NCBI GenBank assembly: GCA_029939615.1
Contig: JAOZSP010000115.1
Location: forward strand, 1 to 5,771
DNA length: 5,771 bases
Source of the DNA: Candidatus Izemoplasma sp.
GTDB taxonomy: Bacteria > Bacillota_I > Bacilli_A > Izemoplasmatales > Izemoplasmataceae
Direction: 5' to 3'
Numbering within the stretch: position 1 is the stretch's first letter; every line of letters begins with the position of its first letter. The notes under the pieces are model-generated. The model ran no database searches and was not told the DNA's origin. It saw only the letters and a program-made list of their open reading frames with translations. The position numbers and the translations under genes were made by a program. This document shows, one piece after another, positions 1 through 5,677 of the stretch.

Positions 1-220
1 AAATCATATCTACTCCTCTAAAAATTAAAAAGTACATTTCAATTTCAGATGTATAAAGTGCTATATTGCTGAAAAATAGATTCGGGCTATAGAATACTCT
101 AGTATCAAACATTATAATCCTCGAATCTATACTTCCAATTTTATTCATTATTAGGAAAAAAAACACTTCAATTAGCAGTACTAGAAATATTAATAAGAAT
201 AATTTAGTATTGTTTTTCAT
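1..220 (-). CDS. N-terminal part of an unidentified small membrane protein (runs off the left edge)
   Basis: An open frame of 73 codons starts with ATG at 220-218 and stays open to the window edge. Eight nt upstream is a clear AGGAG Shine-Dalgarno site at 229-233, which fixes the start. The protein begins with a short basic stretch (MKNNTK) and a hydrophobic segment at about residues 7-25 that could be a membrane anchor or an uncleaved signal. A more polar part follows, with the motif FDTRVFYSP at about residues 38-46 and FRGVDM near residues 68-72. From memory, the spacing of DTR-x-x-YSP and a later YFLIFRxxD recalls a family of uncharacterised multi-pass membrane proteins with a YSP...YLxFxxxD pattern; this is a weak resemblance. 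The gene follows the permease terminator and has no convincing promoter of its own in the 40 nt between, so it may depend on read-through. Confidence 0.7.
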   Translation of the reverse strand, partial: MKNNTKLFLLIFLVLLIEVFFFLIMNKIGSIDSRIIMFDTRVFYSPNLFFSNIALYTSEIEMYFLIFRGVDMI

Positions 221-228
221 CTTTTCAA

Positions 229-233
229 CTCCT
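229..233 (-). promoter_or_regulatory. Ribosome binding site of the partial membrane protein gene
   Basis: On the minus strand AGGAG lies 8 nt before the ATG at 220. It is a close match to the canonical Shine-Dalgarno core at good spacing, and it supports calling this short truncated frame a real gene. Confidence 0.7.
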
Positions 234-254
234 AGTTTCATCTAATCGTAGTTT

Positions 255-286
255 AACAAAAAAAAGGATGAAAAACATCCTTTTTA
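255..286 (-). terminator. Rho-independent terminator of the permease gene
   Basis: On the minus strand the perfect 10-bp stem AAAAAGGATG / CATCCTTTTT (arms 276-285 and 261-270) closes a 5-nt loop. It is followed by a T run down to 258. The permease stop codon TAA (286-284) overlaps the foot of the stem, so there is effectively no 3' untranslated spacer. Read on the plus strand the T-tract is interrupted, and there is no plus-strand gene to terminate. Confidence 0.88.
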
Positions 287-1648
287 ATTTTGTTTTACTA
301 AAAATGCATTTAATTTAGGTTTATAAGTTAATATTCCTATAAACATTATCATTACTACTAGTATCGAGAAATATCCAAACATTTTAGGATCACTTTGATA
401 AGCTCCATATATTAAGTATCCTGATCCTAAAGTAGCAAGTGATGGTACTATATATCTATTTAAGATATTAAGATCATCAAAATCTTTAGCAATATGAAAA
501 TATATTAGTAAATAACTTAACCCAAGAAATACAATTGGAAGAATTGATGTATCCATGAATCCTCCAAACCATCCTTGGAAGTTACCATACCATACAATCA
601 TCCATAGTAATCCAATTACAATACTTAATAGTGCTGAATTAACTGTTGCTCCACTCTTTGATAATTTCTGAAAAAATTCTGGTTTCGGACCTAATCCTCT
701 AATACTAATAGAATGCATACCACGCGCTGCACCCATTGTAAGTCCATTCAATGTTCCTAATACTGATATCAAAATCATTACAGAAACAATACTACCACCA
801 ACAGTACCAAATAATCTTTCACCAGCTAAAACAGAAGTTTCTAATGAACCACTCAAACTAACTGCTTCATCTGTTGAAATAACACCAGATAAACCAATAA
901 AGAATAATAGATATGTAACTAAAACAATCAATGAACCTAGTATTAATGCTTTTGGCAATGTCTTTTTACTATCAACTAGTTCACTGTTTATTGTTGTTGC
1001 TACAATCCATCCTTCATAAGCAAAAGCAGTAACAGCTACTGCTGTAGCTAATGAACCACCTGTTAAAGAAGTAGAAACATAATTAAAGCTCTCAACTGTA
1101 TGTCCATTTAATAAACCTACTACAAGTCCAACAATCGCAATTAATCCTAAAGGAATTAACTTAATACTCATTGCTGATACTTGCCATTTTCCTGCAAGAA
1201 TCGGTGATAAGATATTAAGAAGATATGTTCCTAAGAATAACACAAGTGTTATTCCCCATGTTAAATTACCAGTAATCGGATTTTCAGCTCCAAGCATAGT
1301 TGCTATGATTGTTCCTCCAAGCCAAGCTAAGATACCAACTAATGTCGGATAGTATACAAAATTCATAAACCAGGCTACTAAATATCCTGCTTTTTCTCCA
1401 AAAGCATCTTCTACGTAATCTACTACTCCACTACTTTTCTCAACCCTAACTGCAAGTAAACTAATTGAATAAACACTTACTACCATAATTAATCCCCCGA
1501 TTAACCATGCTAGTAAAGCTAAAGGTAAATTACCATTAGTTTTTTCTAATACTCCCCCTGCACTCTTAAATACACCAGAACCAATAACAATACCTACTAC
1601 CATTGCAACTGCCGTAAAGAAGCCGTATTTCTTTGTTGGTTTCTTCAT
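284..1648 (-). CDS. APC-superfamily amino-acid permease (LAT/SteT-like)
   Basis: The 454-residue protein is a probable 12-TM cytoplasmic-membrane transporter of the amino acid-polyamine-organocation superfamily. Hydrophobic segments fall near residues 9-28, 41-66, 86-110, 130-148, 158-180, 198-218, 234-255, 282-302, 335-355, 366-385, 398-415 and 422-440, and the length suits the family. Family signatures are visible. GIVIGSGVF in TM1 (residues 19-27) is the unwound glycine-rich segment that binds the substrate amino and carboxyl groups. FAYEGW in TM6 (209-214) is followed by NSELVDSKKTLPKAL (221-235), the typical cytoplasmic loop of L-type transporters. This pattern is closest to SteT-type Ser/Thr exchangers, but the substrate cannot be read from sequence. 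The ATG at 1648 has a GAAAGTGAG Shine-Dalgarno-like site (1657-1665) 8 nt upstream. The gene forms its own unit between two terminators, with its own promoter and probable operators. It could serve amino-acid uptake or exchange. Confidence 0.9.
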   Translation of the reverse strand: MKKPTKKYGFFTAVAMVVGIVIGSGVFKSAGGVLEKTNGNLPLALLAWLIGGLIMVVSVYSISLLAVRVEKSSGVVDYVEDAFGEKAGYLVAWFMNFVYYPTLVGILAWLGGTIIATMLGAENPITGNLTWGITLVLFLGTYLLNILSPILAGKWQVSAMSIKLIPLGLIAIVGLVVGLLNGHTVESFNYVSTSLTGGSLATAVAVTAFAYEGWIVATTINSELVDSKKTLPKALILGSLIVLVTYLLFFIGLSGVISTDEAVSLSGSLETSVLAGERLFGTVGGSIVSVMILISVLGTLNGLTMGAARGMHSISIRGLGPKPEFFQKLSKSGATVNSALLSIVIGLLWMIVWYGNFQGWFGGFMDTSILPIVFLGLSYLLIYFHIAKDFDDLNILNRYIVPSLATLGSGYLIYGAYQSDPKMFGYFSILVVMIMFIGILTYKPKLNAFLVKQN

Positions 1649-1681
1649 AATATCAACTCACTTTCTTTATATATAAGTCGA

Positions 1682-1690
1682 ATTATATCA
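1682..1690 (-). promoter_or_regulatory. Extended -10 promoter of the permease gene
   Basis: On the minus strand TGATATAAT (1690-1682) gives a perfect TATAAT with the TGn extension. The expected -35 region about 17 nt upstream (near 1705-1710, AGATCA) is a poor match to TTGACA, so the TGn extension is likely to carry recognition. The start of transcription would fall near 1675, leaving a leader of about 26 nt before the ATG at 1648. That is too short for a riboswitch or T-box. Confidence 0.65.
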
Positions 1691-1700
1691 CTTTAAAGTG
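1689..1700. promoter_or_regulatory. Perfect 12-bp palindrome abutting the permease -10 element (candidate operator)
   Basis: CACTTTAAAGTG is its own reverse complement. Its last two bases on the minus strand are the TG of the extended -10, so a dimer bound here would sit in the -10/-35 spacer and block polymerase. This suggests repression by an unknown dimeric regulator. Chance occurrence in AT-rich DNA cannot be excluded. Confidence 0.45.
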
Positions 1701-1707
1701 CTAATGA

Positions 1708-1747
1708 TCTATGTAAACGTTTTAATTAAAACAAATATTCTATGTAA
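1708..1747. repeat. Two 9-bp direct repeats framing a 14-bp palindrome
   Basis: TCTATGTAA occurs at 1708-1716 and again at 1739-1747, offset by 31 bp, close to three helical turns. Between them GTTTTAATTAAAAC (1719-1732) is a perfect palindrome. The right-hand repeat runs into a second small inverted element, GTGT-TTTT-ACAC (1748-1759). Repeats in helical phase with a palindrome between them look like regulator-binding sites for the permease promoter, in part overlapping the cre-like site. The regulator is unknown. Confidence 0.4.
1712..1725. promoter_or_regulatory. cre-like site (candidate CcpA operator) upstream of the permease promoter
   Basis: TGTAAACGTTTTAA on the plus strand matches 13 of 14 positions of the catabolite-responsive element consensus TGWNANCGNTNWCA, including the central CG; only the C near the end differs. 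It is centred about 43 nt upstream of the predicted transcription start. That position is compatible with overlap of the polymerase or with activation. It is a consensus match only; I cannot tell whether this genome encodes CcpA. Confidence 0.4.
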
Positions 1748-1760
1748 GTGTTTTTACACA

Positions 1761-1796
1761 TAAAAAAACAACCATAAAATTTATTTATGGTTGTTT
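1761..1796 (-). terminator. Rho-independent terminator of the trmFO-xerC-acetyltransferase operon
   Basis: On the minus strand a perfect 12-bp stem AACAACCATAAA / TTTATGGTTGTT (arms 1784-1795 and 1767-1778) with a 5-nt loop leads directly into a run of seven Ts. It lies 13 nt after the acetyltransferase stop codon. It separates the operon from the permease unit, which restarts from its own promoter. Confidence 0.92.
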
Positions 1797-1807
1797 AATC
1801 TTTACTA

Positions 1808-2320
1808 TTAATACTCTTCTTTTAATATTGCGTAAAATAGTTCATCCCACCAAATATCGTCTTTGTAGTAAATACACTTCTTATTTGTTCCTTCTAAACG
1901 CATATTAAGTTTCTCACATACTCGTTTAGAAGCACTATTTTCTGGTTGACATGTAGCTATTATACGATGTGCATTTAATTCATTAAATGCATAGTCAAGC
2001 ATAGATTTAGCTGCTTCAGTAGCATATCCTTGATGTGTTGCGTTTTTACTAAAGATCCAACCTATTTCATAAGTATCATTCATACCCCATTTATTAAACG
2101 ATAACTTGCCAATCACACGATATGATCCCTTTAACATAACTGTGAAATGTCTAATCTCTTTATTATTACGATTTAATATTTCTTTTACTTTGTCTAGTGA
2201 GTAAATTCCTTCAACAAAATATGTCATTGTTTCTTTATCACTTAACATTTCATGTATTGAAGAAAGATCTTTTTCTTGCATCGGTCTAATTATTAATCTC
2301 TCTGTTTCTAATCTTTTCAT
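1808..2320 (-). CDS. GNAT-family N-acetyltransferase (RimJ/RimL type)
   Basis: This 170-residue cytoplasmic protein has the full length and motif order of RimJ/RimL-like acetyltransferases, which transfer an acetyl group from acetyl-CoA to an amine. The opening TERLIIR (residues 6-12) is the family's first strand. YEIGWIF (84-90) followed by HQGYATEA (96-103) forms the acetyl-CoA pyrophosphate-binding Q-x-x-G-x-A loop. PENSASKRVCEKLNM (126-140) is the usual C-terminal acetyl-CoA motif. The substrate could be a ribosomal protein N-terminus, another protein, or a small molecule such as a drug; nothing in the sequence decides. The ATG at 2320 has AGAAAGG about 7 nt upstream. The gene starts 20 nt after the xerC-type gene and ends just before the terminator, so it is read as the last gene of that operon. 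Apparent specialisation for tRNA or DNA work is not visible. Confidence 0.9.
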   Translation of the reverse strand: MKRLETERLIIRPMQEKDLSSIHEMLSDKETMTYFVEGIYSLDKVKEILNRNNKEIRHFTVMLKGSYRVIGKLSFNKWGMNDTYEIGWIFSKNATHQGYATEAAKSMLDYAFNELNAHRIIATCQPENSASKRVCEKLNMRLEGTNKKCIYYKDDIWWDELFYAILKEEY

Positions 2321-2340
2321 TTCATTGCCTTTCTTAATGC

Positions 2341-3249
2341 TTATTTTCTTTTTGCTCTTGGGTGTGCTTTCATATAAGATTCTTGTAGTTTCTCTTTGGA
2401 AACTTTGGTATATATTTGTGTGCTTGATAAATGAGAATGTCCTAATAACTCTTGAACACTTCTTAAATCAGCTCCATTGTTTAAAAGATGAGTCGCAAAA
2501 GTATGTCTTAAGGTATGCGGGCTTATCTTTAGCGCTTCACCTGAATTTACCAATATCTTGTTAATTACCATTCTGACTCCTCTAGCGCTAATGTTTGAAC
2601 CTCGGAAGTTAAGAAATAGATGTTTATTATCTTTGTTGTTACTATGTTTTAATATGTCTTGTCTTGTAGTAATTACGTAATCTGTTAATTCATCTATTAG
2701 TCTTTTATGGAGTGGTACTAAACGGTCTTTTTTTCCTTTTCCATGAATTAAAACTAAATCTTGAAAGTAATCAATATCACTTAATTTGACATTACATAAT
2801 TCACTTACTCTAACGCCTGTTCCATATAAGAATTCTAATATTAAATAGTTTCTAACTCCTAAAGGTGTAGAAGTACTAATAGAATTAAACAGATTCTCTA
2901 TTTCTTCAGGGTATATAAACTTAGGTAATCTCTTTTCTTGTTTAGGAAGTTCAATATCAAGAAAAGGATTTTCTGAAATTATATCTTCTTTTGATAAGAA
3001 GGTGTAGAAGCTTCTTACACTTGAGATTTTTCTCGCAATTGATTTAGGTGAATAATTCTCATGTAAAGTAGCCGTGTAAAAACGAGCAGTTCTTGGTGAA
3101 ACTGTTTCTAAATCACCAAATTGCTCATTATCAAGAAAATGAATTAAAGAATATAGATCATTTAAATATGACGAAAGAGTATTTTCGCTATAACCTCTTT
3201 CATTTGTAATATAATCTTTGAATAACTGTATTAATTCAGTATTTGACAT
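2341..3249 (-). CDS. xerC: Tyrosine recombinase XerC
   Basis: The 302-residue protein has the size and layout of chromosomal Xer recombinases, which resolve chromosome dimers at dif near division. An N-terminal SAM-like DNA-binding domain (about residues 4-88, with RGYSENTLSSY at 18-28) precedes the catalytic domain (about 107-295). All catalytic residues are visible: Arg147 in GTGVRVSEL, Lys171 in GKGKKDR, His245 and Arg248 in HTLRHTFATHLL, His271 in LLGHSHLSST, and nucleophile Tyr280 in QIYTKV. The tail YMKAHPRAKRK is typical of XerC/CodV. The neighbour trmFO supports XerC rather than XerD or a phage integrase, since the two are adjacent in many Bacillota. The ATG at 3249 follows AGGTGAT (3253-3259), whose first bases belong to the trmFO stop codon, so the genes are tightly coupled. 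The usual downstream hslV-hslU-codY genes are absent here; an acetyltransferase follows instead. Confidence 0.93.
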   Translation of the reverse strand: MSNTELIQLFKDYITNERGYSENTLSSYLNDLYSLIHFLDNEQFGDLETVSPRTARFYTATLHENYSPKSIARKISSVRSFYTFLSKEDIISENPFLDIELPKQEKRLPKFIYPEEIENLFNSISTSTPLGVRNYLILEFLYGTGVRVSELCNVKLSDIDYFQDLVLIHGKGKKDRLVPLHKRLIDELTDYVITTRQDILKHSNNKDNKHLFLNFRGSNISARGVRMVINKILVNSGEALKISPHTLRHTFATHLLNNGADLRSVQELLGHSHLSSTQIYTKVSKEKLQESYMKAHPRAKRK

Positions 3250-3252
3250 ATA

Positions 3253-3259
3253 ATCACCT
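3253..3259 (-). promoter_or_regulatory. Ribosome binding site of xerC overlapping the trmFO stop codon
   Basis: AGGTGAT on the minus strand begins with the last two bases of the trmFO TAG stop (3260-3258) and lies 3 nt before the xerC ATG. A ribosome ending on trmFO would cover this site, which suggests coupled translation. Confidence 0.65.
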
Positions 3260-4559
3260 AATTGTCTAGTTGTTTAATTATATCTTCCATTAATTTAATA
3301 GAACGTTCTTTGTAAAGCATTTTACGTTCTTTTTTCTTATGCTTAAAATCAAGTTTTTGAAGTATACCAAAATTAGCATTCATTGGTTGAAATTTAGAAA
3401 TACTTGCGTTTGATATATAGTATGATTCAGAACCAATAATTGTTGTTTCTGGGAATATGATTTCTTCTTTATTATCTAGTTGTCTAGCAATACTAATACT
3501 AGCTAGCAATCCGCTTCCAGCGGATTCTACATATCCTTCTACTCCTGTTATTTGTCCCGCAAAGTAAATATCCTTATTTGTTCGCAATTGATAATTTCTA
3601 CTTAATAGTTTAGGACTATTAATAAACGTATTTCTATGCATAACTCCATATCTAACAATATTAGCTTCTTCAAGTCCTGGAATCATTCTAATAATTCTTT
3701 TTTGTTCTCTAAATGTTAAATGTGTTTGAAATCCTACTATGTTATATAATGTTCCTTCTTTATTATCTTGTCTTAGTTGAACAACAGCGTAAGGTCTAGT
3801 CCCGTCAGGCATTTCTAATCCTACAGGCTTCATTGGTCCAAATAGTAATGTTTGTCTTCCTCTTCTTGCTATTTCTTCAAAAGGCATACATCCTTCAAAT
3901 ACTTTTAATTCAAAGTCTTTTATTTCTACGGTTTTTGCTTTTACTAATTCATTATGCCAAGTATTAAACTGTTCAACTGACATTGGACAATTTATGTAAT
4001 CAGCTTCTCCTTTATCATAACGGCTTTTACGATATGCTTTTGTCATATTAATTGAATCAAATTCAACAATAGGCGCTGCCGCATCAAAGAAATAAAAGTA
4101 ATCTTCATTAATTAATTCCTTTATTTTCTCAGATAAAATATCACTAGTTAAAGGCCCAGAAGCGATTATTACTGGTCCTTTAGGAATACTAGTTACTTCC
4201 TCTTCAATAACTTCTATATTAGGATTATTTCTTATTTCATTAGTTACTAATTCACTAAAGACATCCCGATCAACAGCTAAAGCTCCACCAGCTGGAACTT
4301 GTGATGCATCAGCACACCTAATGATTAATGAATCAAGCATTCTCATTTCTTGTTTTAATAATCCTACAGCGTTTTCTAAACTATTTGCTCTTAAACTGTT
4401 TGAACAAACTAACTCCGCAAAAAGACCTGTTTTATGGGCAGGTGTTAATTTTTTTGGTCTCATTTCATATAATTTAACTTTAAATCCTCTTTTAGCTAAT
4501 TGATAGCTAGCCTCGCTCCCCGCAAGTCCCGCTCCAATTACTGTAACTGTTTGTTTCAT
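3258..4559 (-). CDS. trmFO: Methylenetetrahydrofolate--tRNA-(uracil-5-)-methyltransferase TrmFO
   Basis: This FAD-dependent enzyme makes 5-methyluridine at position 54 of the tRNA T-loop, using methylenetetrahydrofolate as carbon donor. With the ATG at 4559 the protein has 433 residues, close to the Bacillus enzyme. Near the N-terminus VIGAGLAGSEA (residues 7-17) is the dinucleotide-binding GxGxxG fold. ELVCSNSLR (49-57) holds one conserved cysteine (Cys52), and FEGCMPFEEIARRG (221-234) holds the second (Cys224); these correspond to the two functionally important cysteines of the Bacillus subtilis protein. AGQITGVEGYVESA (334-347) is the C-terminal FAD-binding signature. An in-frame ATG at 4580 would add seven residues, but it has no Shine-Dalgarno site and overlaps the lipoprotein gene by 8 nt. 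The 4559 start has GGTGAT directly upstream and gives the usual family N-terminus (MKQTVTVIGAG). The gene is co-transcribed with xerC. Confidence 0.96.
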   Translation of the reverse strand: MKQTVTVIGAGLAGSEASYQLAKRGFKVKLYEMRPKKLTPAHKTGLFAELVCSNSLRANSLENAVGLLKQEMRMLDSLIIRCADASQVPAGGALAVDRDVFSELVTNEIRNNPNIEVIEEEVTSIPKGPVIIASGPLTSDILSEKIKELINEDYFYFFDAAAPIVEFDSINMTKAYRKSRYDKGEADYINCPMSVEQFNTWHNELVKAKTVEIKDFELKVFEGCMPFEEIARRGRQTLLFGPMKPVGLEMPDGTRPYAVVQLRQDNKEGTLYNIVGFQTHLTFREQKRIIRMIPGLEEANIVRYGVMHRNTFINSPKLLSRNYQLRTNKDIYFAGQITGVEGYVESAGSGLLASISIARQLDNKEEIIFPETTIIGSESYYISNASISKFQPMNANFGILQKLDFKHKKKERKMLYKERSIKLMEDIIKQLDN

Positions 4560-4563
4560 TTTT

Positions 4564-4569
4564 ATCACC
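4564..4569 (-). promoter_or_regulatory. Ribosome binding site that decides the trmFO start
   Basis: GGTGAT on the minus strand, complementary to the 3' end of 16S rRNA, lies 4 nt before the ATG at 4559 and inside the 13-nt gap after the lipoprotein stop codon (4575-4573). The upstream alternative ATG at 4580 is preceded by AACAGAAT, which shows no such complementarity. Confidence 0.7.
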
Positions 4570-4572
4570 ATA

Positions 4573-5676
4573 TTATTCATATTCTGTTAAATCAATTAAA
4601 CCATCATTATAATCGTCAATAAACTCAATAATTTCTATAGAACCAATATATTCTTCAACTGGCTCGTTATCCGCAATAATATATAATGCTGGTACTCCAA
4701 TAAATCCTTCTATTTTGGGTATACCTAATACTTCAGAAACATTAATAAGATAAAATTCTAACTCTAATTCTAAAAAGAAATTCAATATATCAACCTTAAC
4801 TGAATTACAATGAGCACAATAAGTACTATAGAAGTATTCAATATGAACATTGTCAGATATTGTTAATGTATCATCAAAAGAATCTAGAGACTGTTCCAAA
4901 AAGTCAGTATATTCAATACCATAGTTTTGAGTGCTTATATCATTAATCCCAATTCGATTAATAAATTCCAACACATCATCTGTTCCTGAATAAAATTCAT
5001 CTGTATAAACACCACTACTCATTAGTACTACAAGAGGTATTTCAGAATCAAGAATTGATAGCCCTAAAGGTATTTGATCTGGATTTGTGATATTACTTCC
5101 ATTTAGAAAATAAATATCTTCTATACTTTTTGTATAAGCCCATGGTAAAAAGAATTCCTCTATTGAAGCGCAGTTAGCACAATCATCTAAATAATAATAT
5201 AATAAATAAGACTCACTATCAATATCTAATACTTCTTCATATGTAGTTAAATGTTGTGATTCAAATAAATCATAATTATATTCAATATTGCTGTATTCAG
5301 TAATGAATTCAGCAATCTCTTCTTCTCCTGTATACGTCTTTACTACAATGTTATTTGATATTATATATATAATAGGTTCTCCTGTAAATTCGCCAAAGAA
5401 TGATGACTCGGTTTCTATTTTAACAGTATCTAACATATAGTATTCTAAAGCATCAAAATCATTAAAAAATGTTAAAATATCATTTTTTATATTATCACAA
5501 GTTTTTGAATCAGAACTGTAATAATATAGGATATGACGATTATTACTTTCTGATTCAGCTTGATAATATGAACTAAAAGTAACACTTTCAAAATCAGTAT
5601 AGTTGTATTTATCTCTTGTGCAACTTGATAATGAAAAAACAAAGAGAAACATACACAATACTACATATTTCTTCAT
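4573..5676 (-). CDS. Lipoprotein with three tandem thioredoxin-like domains
   Basis: The 367-residue protein starts with a lipoprotein signal peptide: basic MKKY, a hydrophobic stretch, then lipobox L16-S-S-Cys19. The mature protein should be lipid-anchored on the outer face of the membrane. Three thioredoxin-like repeats follow, each with a hydrophobic strand, an active-site segment, and about 40-45 residues later a cis-proline-like strand. Repeat 1 (about 31-130) reads YSSDSKTC (53-60), so the first cysteine is replaced by Ser57; its proline is Pro101 in GEPIIYI. Repeat 2 (about 141-242) has Cys166-Ala-Asn-Cys169 and Pro214 in SEIPLVV. Repeat 3 (about 255-357) has Cys287-Ala-His-Cys290 and Pro329 in GVPALYI. 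The CxxC pairs point to a thiol-disulfide role outside the cell, but substrate and direction are unknown. The protein is rich in Asp, Glu and Tyr. Its ATG lies 1 nt after the stop of the upstream gene; trmFO follows 13 nt after its stop. I know no named family with this architecture. Confidence 0.82.
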   Translation of the reverse strand: MKKYVVLCMFLFVFSLSSCTRDKYNYTDFESVTFSSYYQAESESNNRHILYYYSSDSKTCDNIKNDILTFFNDFDALEYYMLDTVKIETESSFFGEFTGEPIIYIISNNIVVKTYTGEEEIAEFITEYSNIEYNYDLFESQHLTTYEEVLDIDSESYLLYYYLDDCANCASIEEFFLPWAYTKSIEDIYFLNGSNITNPDQIPLGLSILDSEIPLVVLMSSGVYTDEFYSGTDDVLEFINRIGINDISTQNYGIEYTDFLEQSLDSFDDTLTISDNVHIEYFYSTYCAHCNSVKVDILNFFLELELEFYLINVSEVLGIPKIEGFIGVPALYIIADNEPVEEYIGSIEIIEFIDDYNDGLIDLTEYE

Positions 5677-5677
5677 T

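Noticed and set aside
221..260. Possible promoter for the left-edge membrane protein (TACGAT as -10)
   Set aside because: The match to TATAAT is only 4 of 6 and the -35 position falls inside the terminator with no TTGACA-like sequence.
1649..1681. Riboswitch or T-box leader for the permease
   Set aside because: The predicted leader is only about 26 nt and contains no hairpin-terminator pair, so there is no room for an aptamer.
1702..1719. dif-like half-site near the permease promoter (CTATGTAAACG resembles the XerD arm of Bacillus dif)
   Set aside because: The sequence on the other side of a 6-bp centre (1692-1702) does not match a XerC arm, and the second copy of the motif is a direct rather than an inverted repeat. 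A full dif site is not present.
1767..1795. Terminator hairpin considered as acting on the plus strand
   Set aside because: On the plus strand the stem is followed by only a short T run and no plus-strand gene precedes it; the T-rich tail is on the minus-strand side.
2318..2326. Two-codon frame ATG-AAA-TGA overlapping the acetyltransferase start on the minus strand
   Set aside because: Such a minimal frame arises easily by chance next to an ATG in AT-rich DNA, and no conservation evidence is available.
2325..2564. Plus-strand open frame of 79 codons
   Set aside because: It lies opposite the conserved catalytic part of xerC, has no family features, and its hydrophobic start reflects the antisense of a lysine-rich tail.
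4321..4503. Plus-strand open frame of 60 codons
   Set aside because: It lies antisense to the most conserved N-terminal part of trmFO and shows no independent start signals.
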